Assembly: GCF_021353265.1 (NCBI RefSeq)
Contig: NZ_JAJTWU010000012.1
Coordinates: 60,119-124,118, forward strand
Direction of reading: 5' to 3'
DNA length: 64,000 bases
Source of the DNA: Pelomonas cellulosilytica
Lineage (GTDB): Bacteria; Pseudomonadota; Gammaproteobacteria; Burkholderiales; Burkholderiaceae_C
In this document: positions 11,055 through 19,716 of the stretch, one piece after another
Layout of the letters: each line of letters starts with the position of its first letter
Numbering within the stretch: position 1 is the first letter of the stretch
Translations under genes and position numbers: made by a program
The notes under the pieces: generated by a model
What the model saw: only the letters and a program-made list of their open reading frames with translations
Database searches by the model: none
Told to the model about the DNA's origin: nothing

Positions 11055-11702
11055 ATGACGACGCCCCACACCTATGCCTCGCCCAAGCCCAGGAGCTACC
11101 TGGGCGTCGGTCTGGTGGTTGCGCTGCACCTGGCCGGCATCTACGCGTTGAGCGCCGGCATGCTCCATTCGCCTGTCAAGCATCAGGACCCGCTGTGGGT
11201 GAAGCCGGTGCACGAAATCGTTGATCCGCCGCCCCCGGTCGACAAGGTGAAGCCGGAGAAACCCATCCTGAAGGACATCCCCACCATCCCGGTGCCGATT
11301 CCCGAAGACCCCCTGGTGGCTCGTCCGGCTGAGCAGCCGCCACTCGTCACGGGCACCCCGATTCGTGACACCCCCGGACCCCTGGCCGATGCCGGCCCCG
11401 TCACCCGAGAAGCCCAGCCGGTCACGAAGGCCCGGCAGGACGTCACCACGCCAGGCGCCGTCTGCTCGGTCATGCCCCGCCCCGACGTCCCCGCCGTCAA
11501 CTGGACCGGCGACGCCGTGCTGCAAGTGGTGGCCACCGTGCGCGGCGGGCATGTCGTCGGCACCGAGTTCCGCGTCGCGCAGGGCGCGCTGGACGTCAGG
11601 ACGCGCCGTTCACTGCAGCGCGCCGTCGAAGCCGCGCTGGCGGGCTACCAGTGCCAGGGCGATGCGATGTTCCAGCAGGACTTCGCCTTCCGCATCGACT
11701 GA
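11055..11702 (+). CDS. TonB-like energy transducer
   Basis: This 215-residue protein has an N-terminal transmembrane anchor (about 14-36, YLGVGLVVALHLAGIYALSAG). A long proline-rich periplasmic linker (about 50-125, many PPP, KPEKP and PIPED stretches) leads to a C-terminal TonB-like domain (about 140-215, VLQVVATVRGGHVVGTEFRV, then LQRAVEAALAGYQC). It should couple the proton motive force to outer-membrane receptors. No exbB/exbD lies beside it, so it would use a set encoded elsewhere. ATG 11055 follows a good AGAGAGGAGAG ribosome site. Whether it serves the TonB-dependent receptor at 48788 is unknown. Confidence 0.85.
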   Translation: MTTPHTYASPKPRSYLGVGLVVALHLAGIYALSAGMLHSPVKHQDPLWVKPVHEIVDPPPPVDKVKPEKPILKDIPTIPVPIPEDPLVARPAEQPPLVTGTPIRDTPGPLADAGPVTREAQPVTKARQDVTTPGAVCSVMPRPDVPAVNWTGDAVLQVVATVRGGHVVGTEFRVAQGALDVRTRRSLQRAVEAALAGYQCQGDAMFQQDFAFRID

Positions 11703-11742
11703 GGCTCCCGGGGCTGGCGCCGTGCGGCGTCAGCCCGCTGGC

Positions 11743-13743
11743 TCAGGCGCCAGGCGTCGGCGCACCGACCGGCGCATGCAGGGCCTCGCGAACGGCATCG
11801 CCCAGCTGGCGGATGTCGATGGGCTTGGCTACGTAGCGCTGGAAGCCGGCGGCCAGACCGGCCTGGCAGTCGCCCAACATTGCGAAGGCCGTCAGAGCCA
11901 CCGCGGGCAGTTCCGCCGTTCCCGGCTGCTGACGCACCGCCTGCACCAGCGACAGGCCATCCATCTCGGGCATGCCGATATCCGACACCAGCACGTCGAA
12001 GCGCTGCTGGGCCAGCAGCGCCAGCGCTTCCTGCGCGCTGACAGCGGCGACGACGTCGGCGCCCAGCTCCCGCAGCGTAGCCTGGCCGATGTCCCGCGCA
12101 TCGTCCTCGTCGTCCACCAGCAGCACGCGCACGCCATCGAGGCGGACGGCCGCCTCGCCGCCCGCCGTCACGCTGACCTTGGCTGGCGCCTCGTGAGGCG
12201 CCGCGACCGGGGGCAGCCGCACGTCGAAGCGCGCGCCGCGATCAGGCCCGTCGCTGAAGGCGAAGATCTGGCCGCCGTGAAGGTCGACGATGGCCCTCGC
12301 AATGGCCAACCCCAGCCCCAGACCGCCGGCTTTGCGCGTACGTGAGCCGTCCTCCTGGCGCAGCCGGTCAAACACATGCGGCAAGAACTCAGCGGAAATG
12401 CCGCGGCCTTCGTCCTGCACCGACAACCTCGCCATGCCGTCGGCGTCCACCTCCGTCGTCACGAGCACGCGTCCGCCATCGACGCTGAATTTCAGCGCAT
12501 TGCCCACGAGGTTGGAGATCACCTGCGTCAGGCGCTGCGCATCCCCGGCGACCCACAGCGCGCCGGTGCCACGGCACGTCAGCTCAATGCGGCGTGCCTG
12601 CGCCGCATGCTCATGCGACAGCAGCGTCTCAGCCGTCAACGCCGCCAGGTCCAGCAGGGCGCGCTGCAGCACCAGCTTGCCGGCCACGACGGCGCTCATG
12701 TCGAGCAGGTCGTTGATCATGCGCGCCTGCAGCTGGGCGTTGCGGCGGATGACGAGCGCCGCCTTGCCCAGCAGCTCGTCACCCGCGCTGCGCTTTTCGA
12801 GGATGTCGGCCCAGCCACTGATCGCGCTCAGCGGCGAGCGCAACTCGTGCGACAGAACGGCAAGGAACTGGTCCTTCAGCTCGTTGCTGCGCTCGGCCTC
12901 CTCCTTGGCCAGGCGCAGCTGCTCTGAGGCCTCATAGGCGGCCGTCACATCGCGCACGATCTTGGAGAACCCGGTGTGCTCGCCGGCGGCGCTGTAGAGC
13001 GGCGTCAGCACGCATTCCGCGCGCAGCCGGCTGCCGTCCTGCCGCATCAGCCAGCGGTCGTCACGGGCCGAGCCGGCGGCCAGCGCGGCGGCCATCTGGC
13101 GTTGCACGACACCATCTGCCCGGTCCTGCGGCGCGAACAGCAGCTCGGCCGACCTCCCCCGCACGTCGTCCAGCGCGTGGCCGAAGATGCCGCCGGCGGC
13201 ACGGTTCCAGTCGCGGATCAGCCCTTCACGGTCCAGCAGGATGACGGCATAGTCCTGCAGCGAGTCGACTACGCGGGCGTAGAGCGCGTCCGCCTCGCGC
13301 AACCGGGCTTGGGCGCGCTGGCGGGCCTCACGCTGGGCCACCTCGCGCAGCGCCCGGCCGATAACGATGGGCAATCGCGTGAGCCGGCCTTTCATCACAT
13401 AGTCGGTGGCGCCGCGCTTGAGCAGCTCGACAGTGTTCTCCTCGCCGATGACCCCTGACACGAAGATGAAAGGTGTGTGCGGCACGGCGACCTGCGCCTG
13501 ATCCAGCGCCTCGGCGCCGTTGAAGCCGGGTAGCTGGTAGTCGGACAGGATGACGTCGAAGCGATCCGAGTCGAGCGCCTGCCTGAAGCCGGCCTCGTCC
13601 TTCACCCAGACAAGCCGGCTGTACGGATAGGCAGTCTCCAGCGTCGCGCCAAGCAGCTCGGCATCGAAGGCCGAGTCCTCCAGCAACAGGATGTTCAGGC
13701 CCGCGAGCGACCCGGGGCCGGTGTCTGCCGGGACCTCACTCAT
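11743..13743 (-). CDS. Hybrid sensor histidine kinase (REC-PAS-HisKA-HATPase-REC)
   Basis: This 666-residue cytoplasmic kinase has no transmembrane segment. Domain order is receiver 1 (about 14-130, Asp in DVILSDYQLPG), PAS/PAC (about 150-270), HisKA (about 290-355, His in VLSHELRSPLSAI) and HATPase (about 400-515, N box QVISNLVGNALKF, G boxes DEGRGIS and GGLGLGLAI). A C-terminal receiver follows (about 535-655, Asp in VLVSDIGMPEMDG). The leading receiver suggests it is itself a phospho-target, plausibly of the bacteriophytochrome encoded just upstream. It overlaps the preceding response-regulator gene by 8 nt and ends the minus-strand signalling operon. Confidence 0.93.
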   Translation of the reverse strand: MSEVPADTGPGSLAGLNILLLEDSAFDAELLGATLETAYPYSRLVWVKDEAGFRQALDSDRFDVILSDYQLPGFNGAEALDQAQVAVPHTPFIFVSGVIGEENTVELLKRGATDYVMKGRLTRLPIVIGRALREVAQREARQRAQARLREADALYARVVDSLQDYAVILLDREGLIRDWNRAAGGIFGHALDDVRGRSAELLFAPQDRADGVVQRQMAAALAAGSARDDRWLMRQDGSRLRAECVLTPLYSAAGEHTGFSKIVRDVTAAYEASEQLRLAKEEAERSNELKDQFLAVLSHELRSPLSAISGWADILEKRSAGDELLGKAALVIRRNAQLQARMINDLLDMSAVVAGKLVLQRALLDLAALTAETLLSHEHAAQARRIELTCRGTGALWVAGDAQRLTQVISNLVGNALKFSVDGGRVLVTTEVDADGMARLSVQDEGRGISAEFLPHVFDRLRQEDGSRTRKAGGLGLGLAIARAIVDLHGGQIFAFSDGPDRGARFDVRLPPVAAPHEAPAKVSVTAGGEAAVRLDGVRVLLVDDEDDARDIGQATLRELGADVVAAVSAQEALALLAQQRFDVLVSDIGMPEMDGLSLVQAVRQQPGTAELPAVALTAFAMLGDCQAGLAAGFQRYVAKPIDIRQLGDAVREALHAPVGAPTPGA

Positions 13744-14194
13744 AACGGCGGTGCGTGCGCAGGGACCCCGGCGGCGGCTCGTTCAGCACCGCCCAGAACA
13801 CGCCCAGGTCGGCGATGGCGGCGACGAACTGCCTGAACTCCACCGGCTTGACGACGTAGGCGTTGACGCCCAGCTCGTAGCTCTGCACGACGTCGGACTC
13901 CGCCTGCGATGACGTCAGCATGACGATGGGAATGCTCTTCAGCGGTCCGGTGTGGCGAACGGCGCGCAACACCTCGAGGCCATTGACCTTGGGCAGCTTC
14001 AGGTCCAGCAGCACGACGGCCGGGTTTCCCTCGCTTCGGTCGGCGTGCACGCCTTCGCGGTTGAGATAGTCCAGCGCCTCGGCACCATCGCGCACGACGA
14101 TGACTTCGTTGGCGAGCTGGCTTCTCTCCAAGGCGACCAGGGTAAGTTCCAGGTCGCGGGCGTCGTCCTCGACGAGCAGGATGGGCTTGAGCAT
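13736..14194 (-). CDS. Rcp1-like single-domain response regulator
   Basis: This is a 152-residue stand-alone receiver with the LVEDDARD acid pair, phospho-acceptor Asp in VLLDLKLPKVNG, Thr in VMLTSS and Lys in YVVKPVEF. The long alpha4-side loop and C-terminal tail resemble Rcp1, the cognate regulator of cyanobacterial phytochrome Cph1. It lies 27 nt downstream of the phytochrome gene and overlaps the hybrid kinase gene by 8 nt. It is therefore the likely phosphotransfer partner of the photoreceptor. It has no output domain, so signalling must go on through a partner such as the hybrid kinase. Confidence 0.92.
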   Translation of the reverse strand: MLKPILLVEDDARDLELTLVALERSQLANEVIVVRDGAEALDYLNREGVHADRSEGNPAVVLLDLKLPKVNGLEVLRAVRHTGPLKSIPIVMLTSSQAESDVVQSYELGVNAYVVKPVEFRQFVAAIADLGVFWAVLNEPPPGSLRTHRRYE

Positions 14195-14221
14195 GGTGGA
14201 CCTCGCTGTCGGCGTGATCGG

Positions 14222-16426
14222 TCAGTTCGGAACAGGCAGGACTAACGTGAACCGGGCGCCGCGGTCCACCTCGCCGAAGGCCTGTACGCGGCCGCCATGG
14301 CGTTCGACGATGCGGCGCACGCTGGCCAGGCCGATGCCCGTGCCCTCGAACGTCTCGCTGTTGTGCAGCCGCTGGAATACGCCGAACAGCTTGTCGACGT
14401 ACTTCATCTGGAAACCCACGCCGTTGTCGATGATGGCCAGCCCCTCGCAGTGGGCCTCGCACACCGGCGCGATCTCGATGCGAGCCTCCGCGCGCGTGCG
14501 GGTGTACTTGACGGCGTTGCCGACCAGGTTGCGTAGCGCGAGCTGCAGCAGCACCGGGTCGGCCCACAGGCGCGGCAGCGGATGCCGGACGACCCACTCG
14601 ATGCGGCCGTCGCGGCCCTCGCGGGCCAGCGCATCCTGCTCCGCGACGATGTCGTCGGCCAGCGAATCGGTGTCGATCCAGCTGCACTTCAGCGCGGAGC
14701 GCCCCATGCGGGAGAAGTCCAGCAGCGCATCCACCAGCAGACCTGCATGCGCGGAGGCCTCCTTCACATGGGACAGGTAGCGCCGCGTACGGTCGCTCAG
14801 CGACGGGCCCTCGATCTCCAGCACCAGATCGACGAAGCCCGAGATGTGGCGCATGGGCGCGCGCAAATCGTGCGACACGGTGTACGAGAACGCCTCCAGC
14901 TCCTTGTTGACGCGTCCCAGCTCCGCGGCGACCTCGGCCATCTCCTCGGCGCGGCGCAGCACGATGCCGATCAGTGCGTGACGCAGCTCAAGCACCGCAT
15001 GCATCTCGGCCGCCCGCCATGGCGTCGATCGGCCGCTGAAGGTTTCGACCCAGCTCGCGAAGCTGCGCCGTGGGTGCAGCCGCGCTTGCGGAGCGTCGTC
15101 CTTGCGCGGGTCACCGGCCCAGGTGATTGTCTGCACGACCTCGGGCCGAAACCAGACGACGTAGTGGCGGTGCAACCTTGAGATCGAGATGGCCAGCATG
15201 CCGGCCGCCGCGCCACACGCTCCGGCGAGAGACGGCACGTCCTGCTCGAGGCGGTCGGTGTGCATGACCTCGTCGATGCGGCCGGCCAGCCACTGCCCCA
15301 GCGCAAGCACCGTGGCGCGGTCCGGCACGTCGCCGACGCACCAGCACTGGTCGTTCAGGATGACGGCGGCGCCAGCGGCCCGGGCCAGTCGCAGCAGCGG
15401 GCCAGGCTCGCCAACGAGGCGCTGCAACGTCGCATCGCTATCGGCCAGGTGGGCCACCATGGCCAGCGTCAGCTGGCGCAATCGCAGCTGCTCGTTGACC
15501 TGCTCGTTCTCTTCCTTCGCCTCGATCTGCAACGACAGCAGCTGGCCCAGATGCTCGCAGGCCATCCGGGTCTGGTAGGACAGATAGTGCGGCTCGTGGT
15601 GATGGCAGGACACCAGGCCCCACAGCTCGCCCCGCACGATGATCGACACCGACATCGACGCCAACGTGCCCATGTTGCGCATGTACTCCAGGTGCACGGG
15701 AGAGACGCTGCGCAATTGGGCCAGGGAGAGGTCCAGCGTCAGCGCGGTGGCGCGGCCGTCCGCGAAGCGCACCGGCACCGGCGTGTAGTGGGCATCGGGA
15801 ATGAGGCGCAGGTGGTTGAGCCGGTAGAGCTCGCGCGCCTGGGCCGGAATGTCGCCGGCCGGGAAGTGGTGGGCCAGGTAGCGGTCGTAGCCCGCGTCGC
15901 ACACCTCCGTCAGCACCTCGCCATGGCCATCGGCATCGAAACGGTAGATGAGACAGCGGCCGAAGCCAGTAAGCCGCTTCATCTCAGCGGTGACGACCTC
16001 GCAGACCATCTCGACCGACGTCGTGCGCTGCATCTGCGGCACGACGTGCCGGGCCAAGCTGTAGATGGGCGCACGCGCGCCGAAGTCGTCGCCCGCCGCT
16101 TCCAGCTCCACATGCACGAGATCGGCCAGCCGGTGGGCCGACACATGCAGTAGCCTGTCAGCCAGCGTCCGCAGGCCGAGCGACAGTGCGCCCTCCCCGT
16201 CCACGAGCTCGGCCGTGTCGGACCTGAGCGCCGCCGCGAATTCGCCAAGTGCCGCCGCGGGGGACTCGCCCAGCAGCGCCGTCCAGTTGTCGCTCCACGC
16301 GACGACGCTGCCCTGCGCCGCATCGAGGCACAGCAGCCAGCCATGCGGCTGAATCGCCCCGGGCACGCGGATGGGCTCGCTGGCGCAGTCCGCGACCGTA
16401 GAGGCAGGCAGGTCGATTGGGGTCAT
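14222..16426 (-). CDS. bphP: Bacteriophytochrome sensor histidine kinase
   Basis: This 734-residue red/far-red photoreceptor kinase has PAS, GAF, PHY, HisKA and HATPase domains. The biliverdin-attaching Cys is residue 14 (VADCASEPIRVPGAIQPHG). The GAF domain has PAGDIPAQARELY, a variant of the PASDIP motif. The PHY tongue has PRRSF. HisKA has the phospho-acceptor His in YTVSHDLRAPM, and the ATPase has NLVGNAVKYT and GTGIGLASVRRIVERHGG. All core elements are intact. ATG 16426 overlaps the end of the haem oxygenase gene by 4 nt (ATGA), coupling chromophore supply to apoprotein synthesis. The frame is open further upstream only within that gene. Confidence 0.96.
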   Translation of the reverse strand: MTPIDLPASTVADCASEPIRVPGAIQPHGWLLCLDAAQGSVVAWSDNWTALLGESPAAALGEFAAALRSDTAELVDGEGALSLGLRTLADRLLHVSAHRLADLVHVELEAAGDDFGARAPIYSLARHVVPQMQRTTSVEMVCEVVTAEMKRLTGFGRCLIYRFDADGHGEVLTEVCDAGYDRYLAHHFPAGDIPAQARELYRLNHLRLIPDAHYTPVPVRFADGRATALTLDLSLAQLRSVSPVHLEYMRNMGTLASMSVSIIVRGELWGLVSCHHHEPHYLSYQTRMACEHLGQLLSLQIEAKEENEQVNEQLRLRQLTLAMVAHLADSDATLQRLVGEPGPLLRLARAAGAAVILNDQCWCVGDVPDRATVLALGQWLAGRIDEVMHTDRLEQDVPSLAGACGAAAGMLAISISRLHRHYVVWFRPEVVQTITWAGDPRKDDAPQARLHPRRSFASWVETFSGRSTPWRAAEMHAVLELRHALIGIVLRRAEEMAEVAAELGRVNKELEAFSYTVSHDLRAPMRHISGFVDLVLEIEGPSLSDRTRRYLSHVKEASAHAGLLVDALLDFSRMGRSALKCSWIDTDSLADDIVAEQDALAREGRDGRIEWVVRHPLPRLWADPVLLQLALRNLVGNAVKYTRTRAEARIEIAPVCEAHCEGLAIIDNGVGFQMKYVDKLFGVFQRLHNSETFEGTGIGLASVRRIVERHGGRVQAFGEVDRGARFTLVLPVPN

Positions 16427-17022
16427 GGCAACAGGCACTCGAAGGTGGCGATGAGGGCCTCGAAAGTCTGAACCGCGGCGCGGCAGGCCAGCTCGTGGCA
16501 GGACGGGTCGTCGCCGATCTCGGTGGTCGCCTGAAGCCGGAATTCGCGCCACATCGCGCCGGTGCGCTCGCCATGGCCGTGGAAGTAGCTCGCCCCCCGG
16601 CCGGGCCCGACGCCCAAGTCGCACGCAAGGCGCGGCGTGATGACCTGGCCGCCCAGTGCCGAGCCCTCGATGACGTACAGCGAACCGAAGGCGGCCGCCA
16701 CGTCACACGCCGGCAGGCAGCGCGGCGTCTGCGCAGCACCGGAGTTGGAAGCGGAACGACCGAGCGCCTCCAGGTCGTGCCTGACAAAGTCCAGCCGGCT
16801 GCGCTCGCCAAGCCAACCATGCAGCCGGGCCGGCAGCGCTTCACGCACCTCCGGCTCCCACGCGGCAAGGAACCGCTCGAAGCCCGTCAGCACCGTGCCG
16901 TACCTTGAGAGCGCCATCGGCGCGTCCAGCGCCAGCAGGCGCTCGATGCGGTCATGGTGCGGACGCGTGACCGCGCGCAGCGCGGTCATCACGTCGTCCT
17001 GAACACGTCCTCGATCCGGCAT
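16423..17022 (-). CDS. bphO: Haem oxygenase (biliverdin-producing, BphO)
   Basis: This 199-residue bacterial haem oxygenase cleaves haem to biliverdin, iron and CO, supplying the phytochrome chromophore. The likely proximal His lies in LRAVTRPHHDRIERLLAL. The distal helix region shows YVIEGSALGGQVI with the flexible Gly-rich kink. Size is typical. I chose ATG 17022; a TTG at 17061 would add 13 unconserved residues. It overlaps bphP by 4 nt. Confidence 0.93.
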   Translation of the reverse strand: MPDRGRVQDDVMTALRAVTRPHHDRIERLLALDAPMALSRYGTVLTGFERFLAAWEPEVREALPARLHGWLGERSRLDFVRHDLEALGRSASNSGAAQTPRCLPACDVAAAFGSLYVIEGSALGGQVITPRLACDLGVGPGRGASYFHGHGERTGAMWREFRLQATTEIGDDPSCHELACRAAVQTFEALIATFECLLP

Positions 17023-17089
17023 GGGGGACGTCACACCGCCCCCCTTATGGCGCGCGGCCAAGCCACGGACGCCAAGTCCCGACCCACCA

Positions 17090-17122
<33 letters not shown>

Positions 17123-17134
17123 CTCGCACGGACG

Positions 17135-17512
17135 CTAGCGCGCGTGGTCTAGGGCAGCCGACAGCTGCCCGTGATCCAACGGCTTCAGAAGCACGGCCGA
17201 AGCACCCAGCAGATGCGCTTCGTCCTTCAAGTGCGGCTTGAGTAGGCCGCTCAGCAACACGACCTTGATCGACGACGTCGTCTGGTCGTTCTTCAGCTCG
17301 GCCAGCAGGTCTATGCCGTTGCCATCGGGCAAGTTCAGGTCCAGGAACACCAAGTCCGGACGGTGGCTCGCCACCTGCTCCCGCGCCTGCGCCAGCGTGG
17401 CCGCCGTCGCGGCGGTGAAGCCCTCAGTTTCGATCAACAGGGCCAGCACTTCGGACGCATCGGGGTTGTCATCGACGACGAGCACATGCGGCAAATCGGC
17501 AGCAGCATTCAT
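17135..17512 (-). CDS. Single-domain response regulator
   Basis: This is a receiver-only protein of about 125 residues with LVVDDNPD, phospho-acceptor Asp in LVFLDLNLPDGNG, Ser in VLLSG and Lys in VLLKPLDH. No output domain follows, so it would relay or sink phosphate. It lies between the truncated haemoglobin gene (54 nt upstream) and bphO (112 nt downstream) on the same strand. The start is uncertain: ATG 17512 and 17521 are both possible. Its kinase is unknown; the phytochrome or the downstream hybrid kinase are candidates by position. Confidence 0.88.
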   Translation of the reverse strand: MNAAADLPHVLVVDDNPDASEVLALLIETEGFTAATAATLAQAREQVASHRPDLVFLDLNLPDGNGIDLLAELKNDQTTSSIKVVLLSGLLKPHLKDEAHLLGASAVLLKPLDHGQLSAALDHAR

Positions 17513-17566
17513 CGGACACATGCTACGTGAGCAGGCGCCCCATCCGAGCACCGTTACAAAGCGGCG

Positions 17567-17977
17567 TTAGCCGTCGGTGTTGCGCATCCAGTCGGCCGTG
17601 CCTGCGAAGGACTCGGCGAGCCGCGCCTGCAGCGAAGGATCGAGGCCGGCTTCCTGCATGGCCTGAGCCATGCAGGCCAACCACTGATCACGCTCCGCGA
17701 TGCCGATGCGGAACGGCAAATGGCGTGCCCGTAGGCGTGGATGACCGAAACGGCTGATGTAGTGGTCGGGGCCGCCCAGCCAGCCACACAGGAACCAGAA
17801 CAGCTTGTCACGCGCATCGTCCAGCGTCGTGCCGTGCGCAGCCCGCAGCCGCGCATAGGCGGGCTCCAGATCCATCAGGTCGTAGAAGCGGTCGACGAGT
17901 TCGCGAACACGCGCCTCGCCGCCGACCCAGTCGAAAGCCGTGGCTGGCGCGGGCGCGGCGGACGTCACGGTCGTCAA
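17567..17977 (-). CDS. Group II truncated haemoglobin (TrHbO-like)
   Basis: This 136-residue 2-on-2 globin has the B10-type Tyr in VDRFYDLM, FLCGWLGGPDHYISRFGHPRLRARH with the proximal His in RARHLPF, and the conserved Trp in ERDQWLACM, which marks group II. Relatives bind O2 and NO and are implicated in oxygen or NO chemistry. Its start overlaps the stop of the MinD/FlhG-type ATPase gene by 4 nt (ATGA). Translational coupling to a signalling or flagellar-number ATPase is an unusual neighbourhood for a globin. Confidence 0.94.
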   Translation of the reverse strand: MTTVTSAAPAPATAFDWVGGEARVRELVDRFYDLMDLEPAYARLRAAHGTTLDDARDKLFWFLCGWLGGPDHYISRFGHPRLRARHLPFRIGIAERDQWLACMAQAMQEAGLDPSLQARLAESFAGTADWMRNTDG

Positions 17978-18771
17978 CCCAGCAGCTTGCCGGCCAAGGC
18001 CTTGATGGCCTGCGCCGCGTCGCAGCCTGGGTAATGCTCCAGCATCAGCTGGCGCTTCAGCACCGCCTGGCGCACGGCGGGGTCGGACTTGACCTCACCG
18101 AACAGCTCAAGCCGGAAGGTCTGCCCCGGCGTCGGGCCGACGAAGCGCTGCAGCACCTGCTGCAGCTGGCCGCAGATCAGCTTGCCCTCGCCGACGCGGT
18201 TGGCCTGGTTAACGACCAGCCAAACCTGACGGCGCTCCTGCTGCGTGGCCAGCACCTTGATCGTCGCGTAGGCGTCGGTCAGCGAGGTGGGCTCGGGCGT
18301 GGCGACGACGAGCACGTCCTGCGCCAGCGAGATCGCGAACAGCACCACGTCGGAGATGCCGGCGCCGGTGTCGAGCAACACCCAGTCGAAGCGGGGCTTC
18401 ACGAGGTCGATGATGTGCAGCAGCTTGTCGCGCACGTCGGGCGTCAGGCGCGAGTACTCCACCATGCCGGAACCAGCCAGCAGCACCGAGAAACCGCCGG
18501 GTGCCGGCAGGATGGCCTGCTCAAGCGTGGCCTTCTCGGTGAAGACGTCGTGCAGCGTGAGCTTGGGGTGCAGGTTGAGCACCACGTCGAGATTGGCCAG
18601 GCCCAGGTCGGCGTCCAGCACCAGCACCTTCTGACCACGGGCGGCCAGCGCCGCGGCAAGGTTGGCGGTGACGAAAGTCTTGCCGACGCCGCCCTTGCCG
18701 CTGGTGACGGCGAGCGTTCGGGCGCCTGCGCGGGCGGGGCGCGGTGCAGCAGGATCGGGGGTCGTGCTCAT
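17974..18771 (-). CDS. MinD/ParA-family ATPase, FlhG (FleN)-like
   Basis: This 265-residue P-loop ATPase has a deviant Walker A (SGKGGVGKT, about residue 30), the LDADLGLANLD switch and DWVLLDTGAGISD. The LANLD motif and the length fit FlhG/FleN, which sets the number and place of flagella, better than MinD or plasmid ParA. No flhF or fliA is adjacent, so the FlhG assignment is by sequence feel only. ATG 18771 overlaps the upstream diguanylate cyclase stop by 4 nt and the stop overlaps the globin start by 4 nt. All three should be made together. Confidence 0.88.
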   Translation of the reverse strand: MSTTPDPAAPRPARAGARTLAVTSGKGGVGKTFVTANLAAALAARGQKVLVLDADLGLANLDVVLNLHPKLTLHDVFTEKATLEQAILPAPGGFSVLLAGSGMVEYSRLTPDVRDKLLHIIDLVKPRFDWVLLDTGAGISDVVLFAISLAQDVLVVATPEPTSLTDAYATIKVLATQQERRQVWLVVNQANRVGEGKLICGQLQQVLQRFVGPTPGQTFRLELFGEVKSDPAVRQAVLKRQLMLEHYPGCDAAQAIKALAGKLLG

Positions 18772-19505
18772 GGCAGGTCCTGTTGCGTATCGAGGTTCAT
18801 GGAGGCAAACAACATGCCCTTCTCTTCTGCACTGACCAGGGAATCGACTTGCGGTTCGAGGCAGGCGCGGTTCCGGCCTTCGGCCTTGGCGCGGTAGAGC
18901 TGGCGATCGGCCCGCTCCGTCCACAGCAGCGGCGACGAGCGCACCCACTGCGGCGCGAAAGCGCCACCCAGGCTCATGGTGACCCGAATCATTTGACCCG
19001 GGGCCACCTCGACGCCGAGCGCCGCCACACGCTCGCGCAAGCGCTCGGCGACCGCCAGACCCACGTGGGAGGCACAGCTCGGCAGGATGACGGCGAACTC
19101 CTCGCCGCCCACGCGCGCTGCCACGTCCATCGGCCTCACCGTCTGTGCGATGGTGTCCGCGACGGCGCGGATGACCCGGTCGCCCGCGGCATGGCCGTAG
19201 GTGTCGTTGACGGCCTTGAAATGGTCGATGTCCAGCATCAGCAGCAGCGCCGGCTCACCGGCGCGCGCGACGCGGTCGGTCTCGCGAGCCAACGCCATTT
19301 CGAAGCTGCGGCGGTTGACGAGGCCGGTCAGCGCATCCTTGCTCGACAGGTCGCACAGCGCATCGATGACCGCCTGCAGCCAGGGCGCGCTGTAGCGCGC
19401 TTCATCCGGCAGCGGTGCGCCGGCCTGCTGCAGGAGCTGCAGGGCTTGGTCGAGATCGAGCGTCTGGACGTCGATCAGCGTGGAAGCGGGCAGGCGGTGT
19501 TCCAA
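18768..19505 (-). CDS. Soluble GGDEF diguanylate cyclase
   Basis: This protein of about 245 residues has a short helical N-terminus and a full GGDEF domain (about 60-215). The active loop is GGEEF at 133-137, with an RPMD inhibitory site five residues before it. FKAVNDTYGHAAGDRVI is typical. It should synthesise c-di-GMP and has no membrane segment. The start is uncertain: TTG 19505 is the best candidate, as no ATG or GTG gives the conserved N-terminus. It overlaps the FlhG-like gene (ATGA) and heads the minus-strand operon. Confidence 0.88.
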   Translation of the reverse strand: MEHRLPASTLIDVQTLDLDQALQLLQQAGAPLPDEARYSAPWLQAVIDALCDLSSKDALTGLVNRRSFEMALARETDRVARAGEPALLLMLDIDHFKAVNDTYGHAAGDRVIRAVADTIAQTVRPMDVAARVGGEEFAVILPSCASHVGLAVAERLRERVAALGVEVAPGQMIRVTMSLGGAFAPQWVRSSPLLWTERADRQLYRAKAEGRNRACLEPQVDSLVSAEEKGMLFASMNLDTQQDLP

Positions 19506-19584
19506 AGGGTGTCGCGGGAACGGTCAATGGACGGATTGTGGTTTCAGGTCAGTCTATCAGCGGCCCTTTCACTCTCAGGTCGTG

Positions 19585-19611
19585 AAACAGGCACGTTCCT
19601 GGAGCCTGTTT
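19585..19611. repeat. 8-bp inverted repeat upstream of the second cheR
   Basis: AAACAGGC and GCCTGTTT flank an 11-nt spacer in the region between the divergent diguanylate cyclase and cheR. No long T run follows. It could be an operator or a weak hairpin. The remainder of 19506-19716 shows no gene and no clear promoter. Confidence 0.4.
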
Positions 19612-19716
19612 GCACTATGGCGGCTCATGCGAGGGCCGTACAACACGACCTGCGGTGCAGAATCGACGCGCCGCTGCCAGAGCTGCTGCGAGCGCAAACA
19701 CATCTGATCCTTTGAC

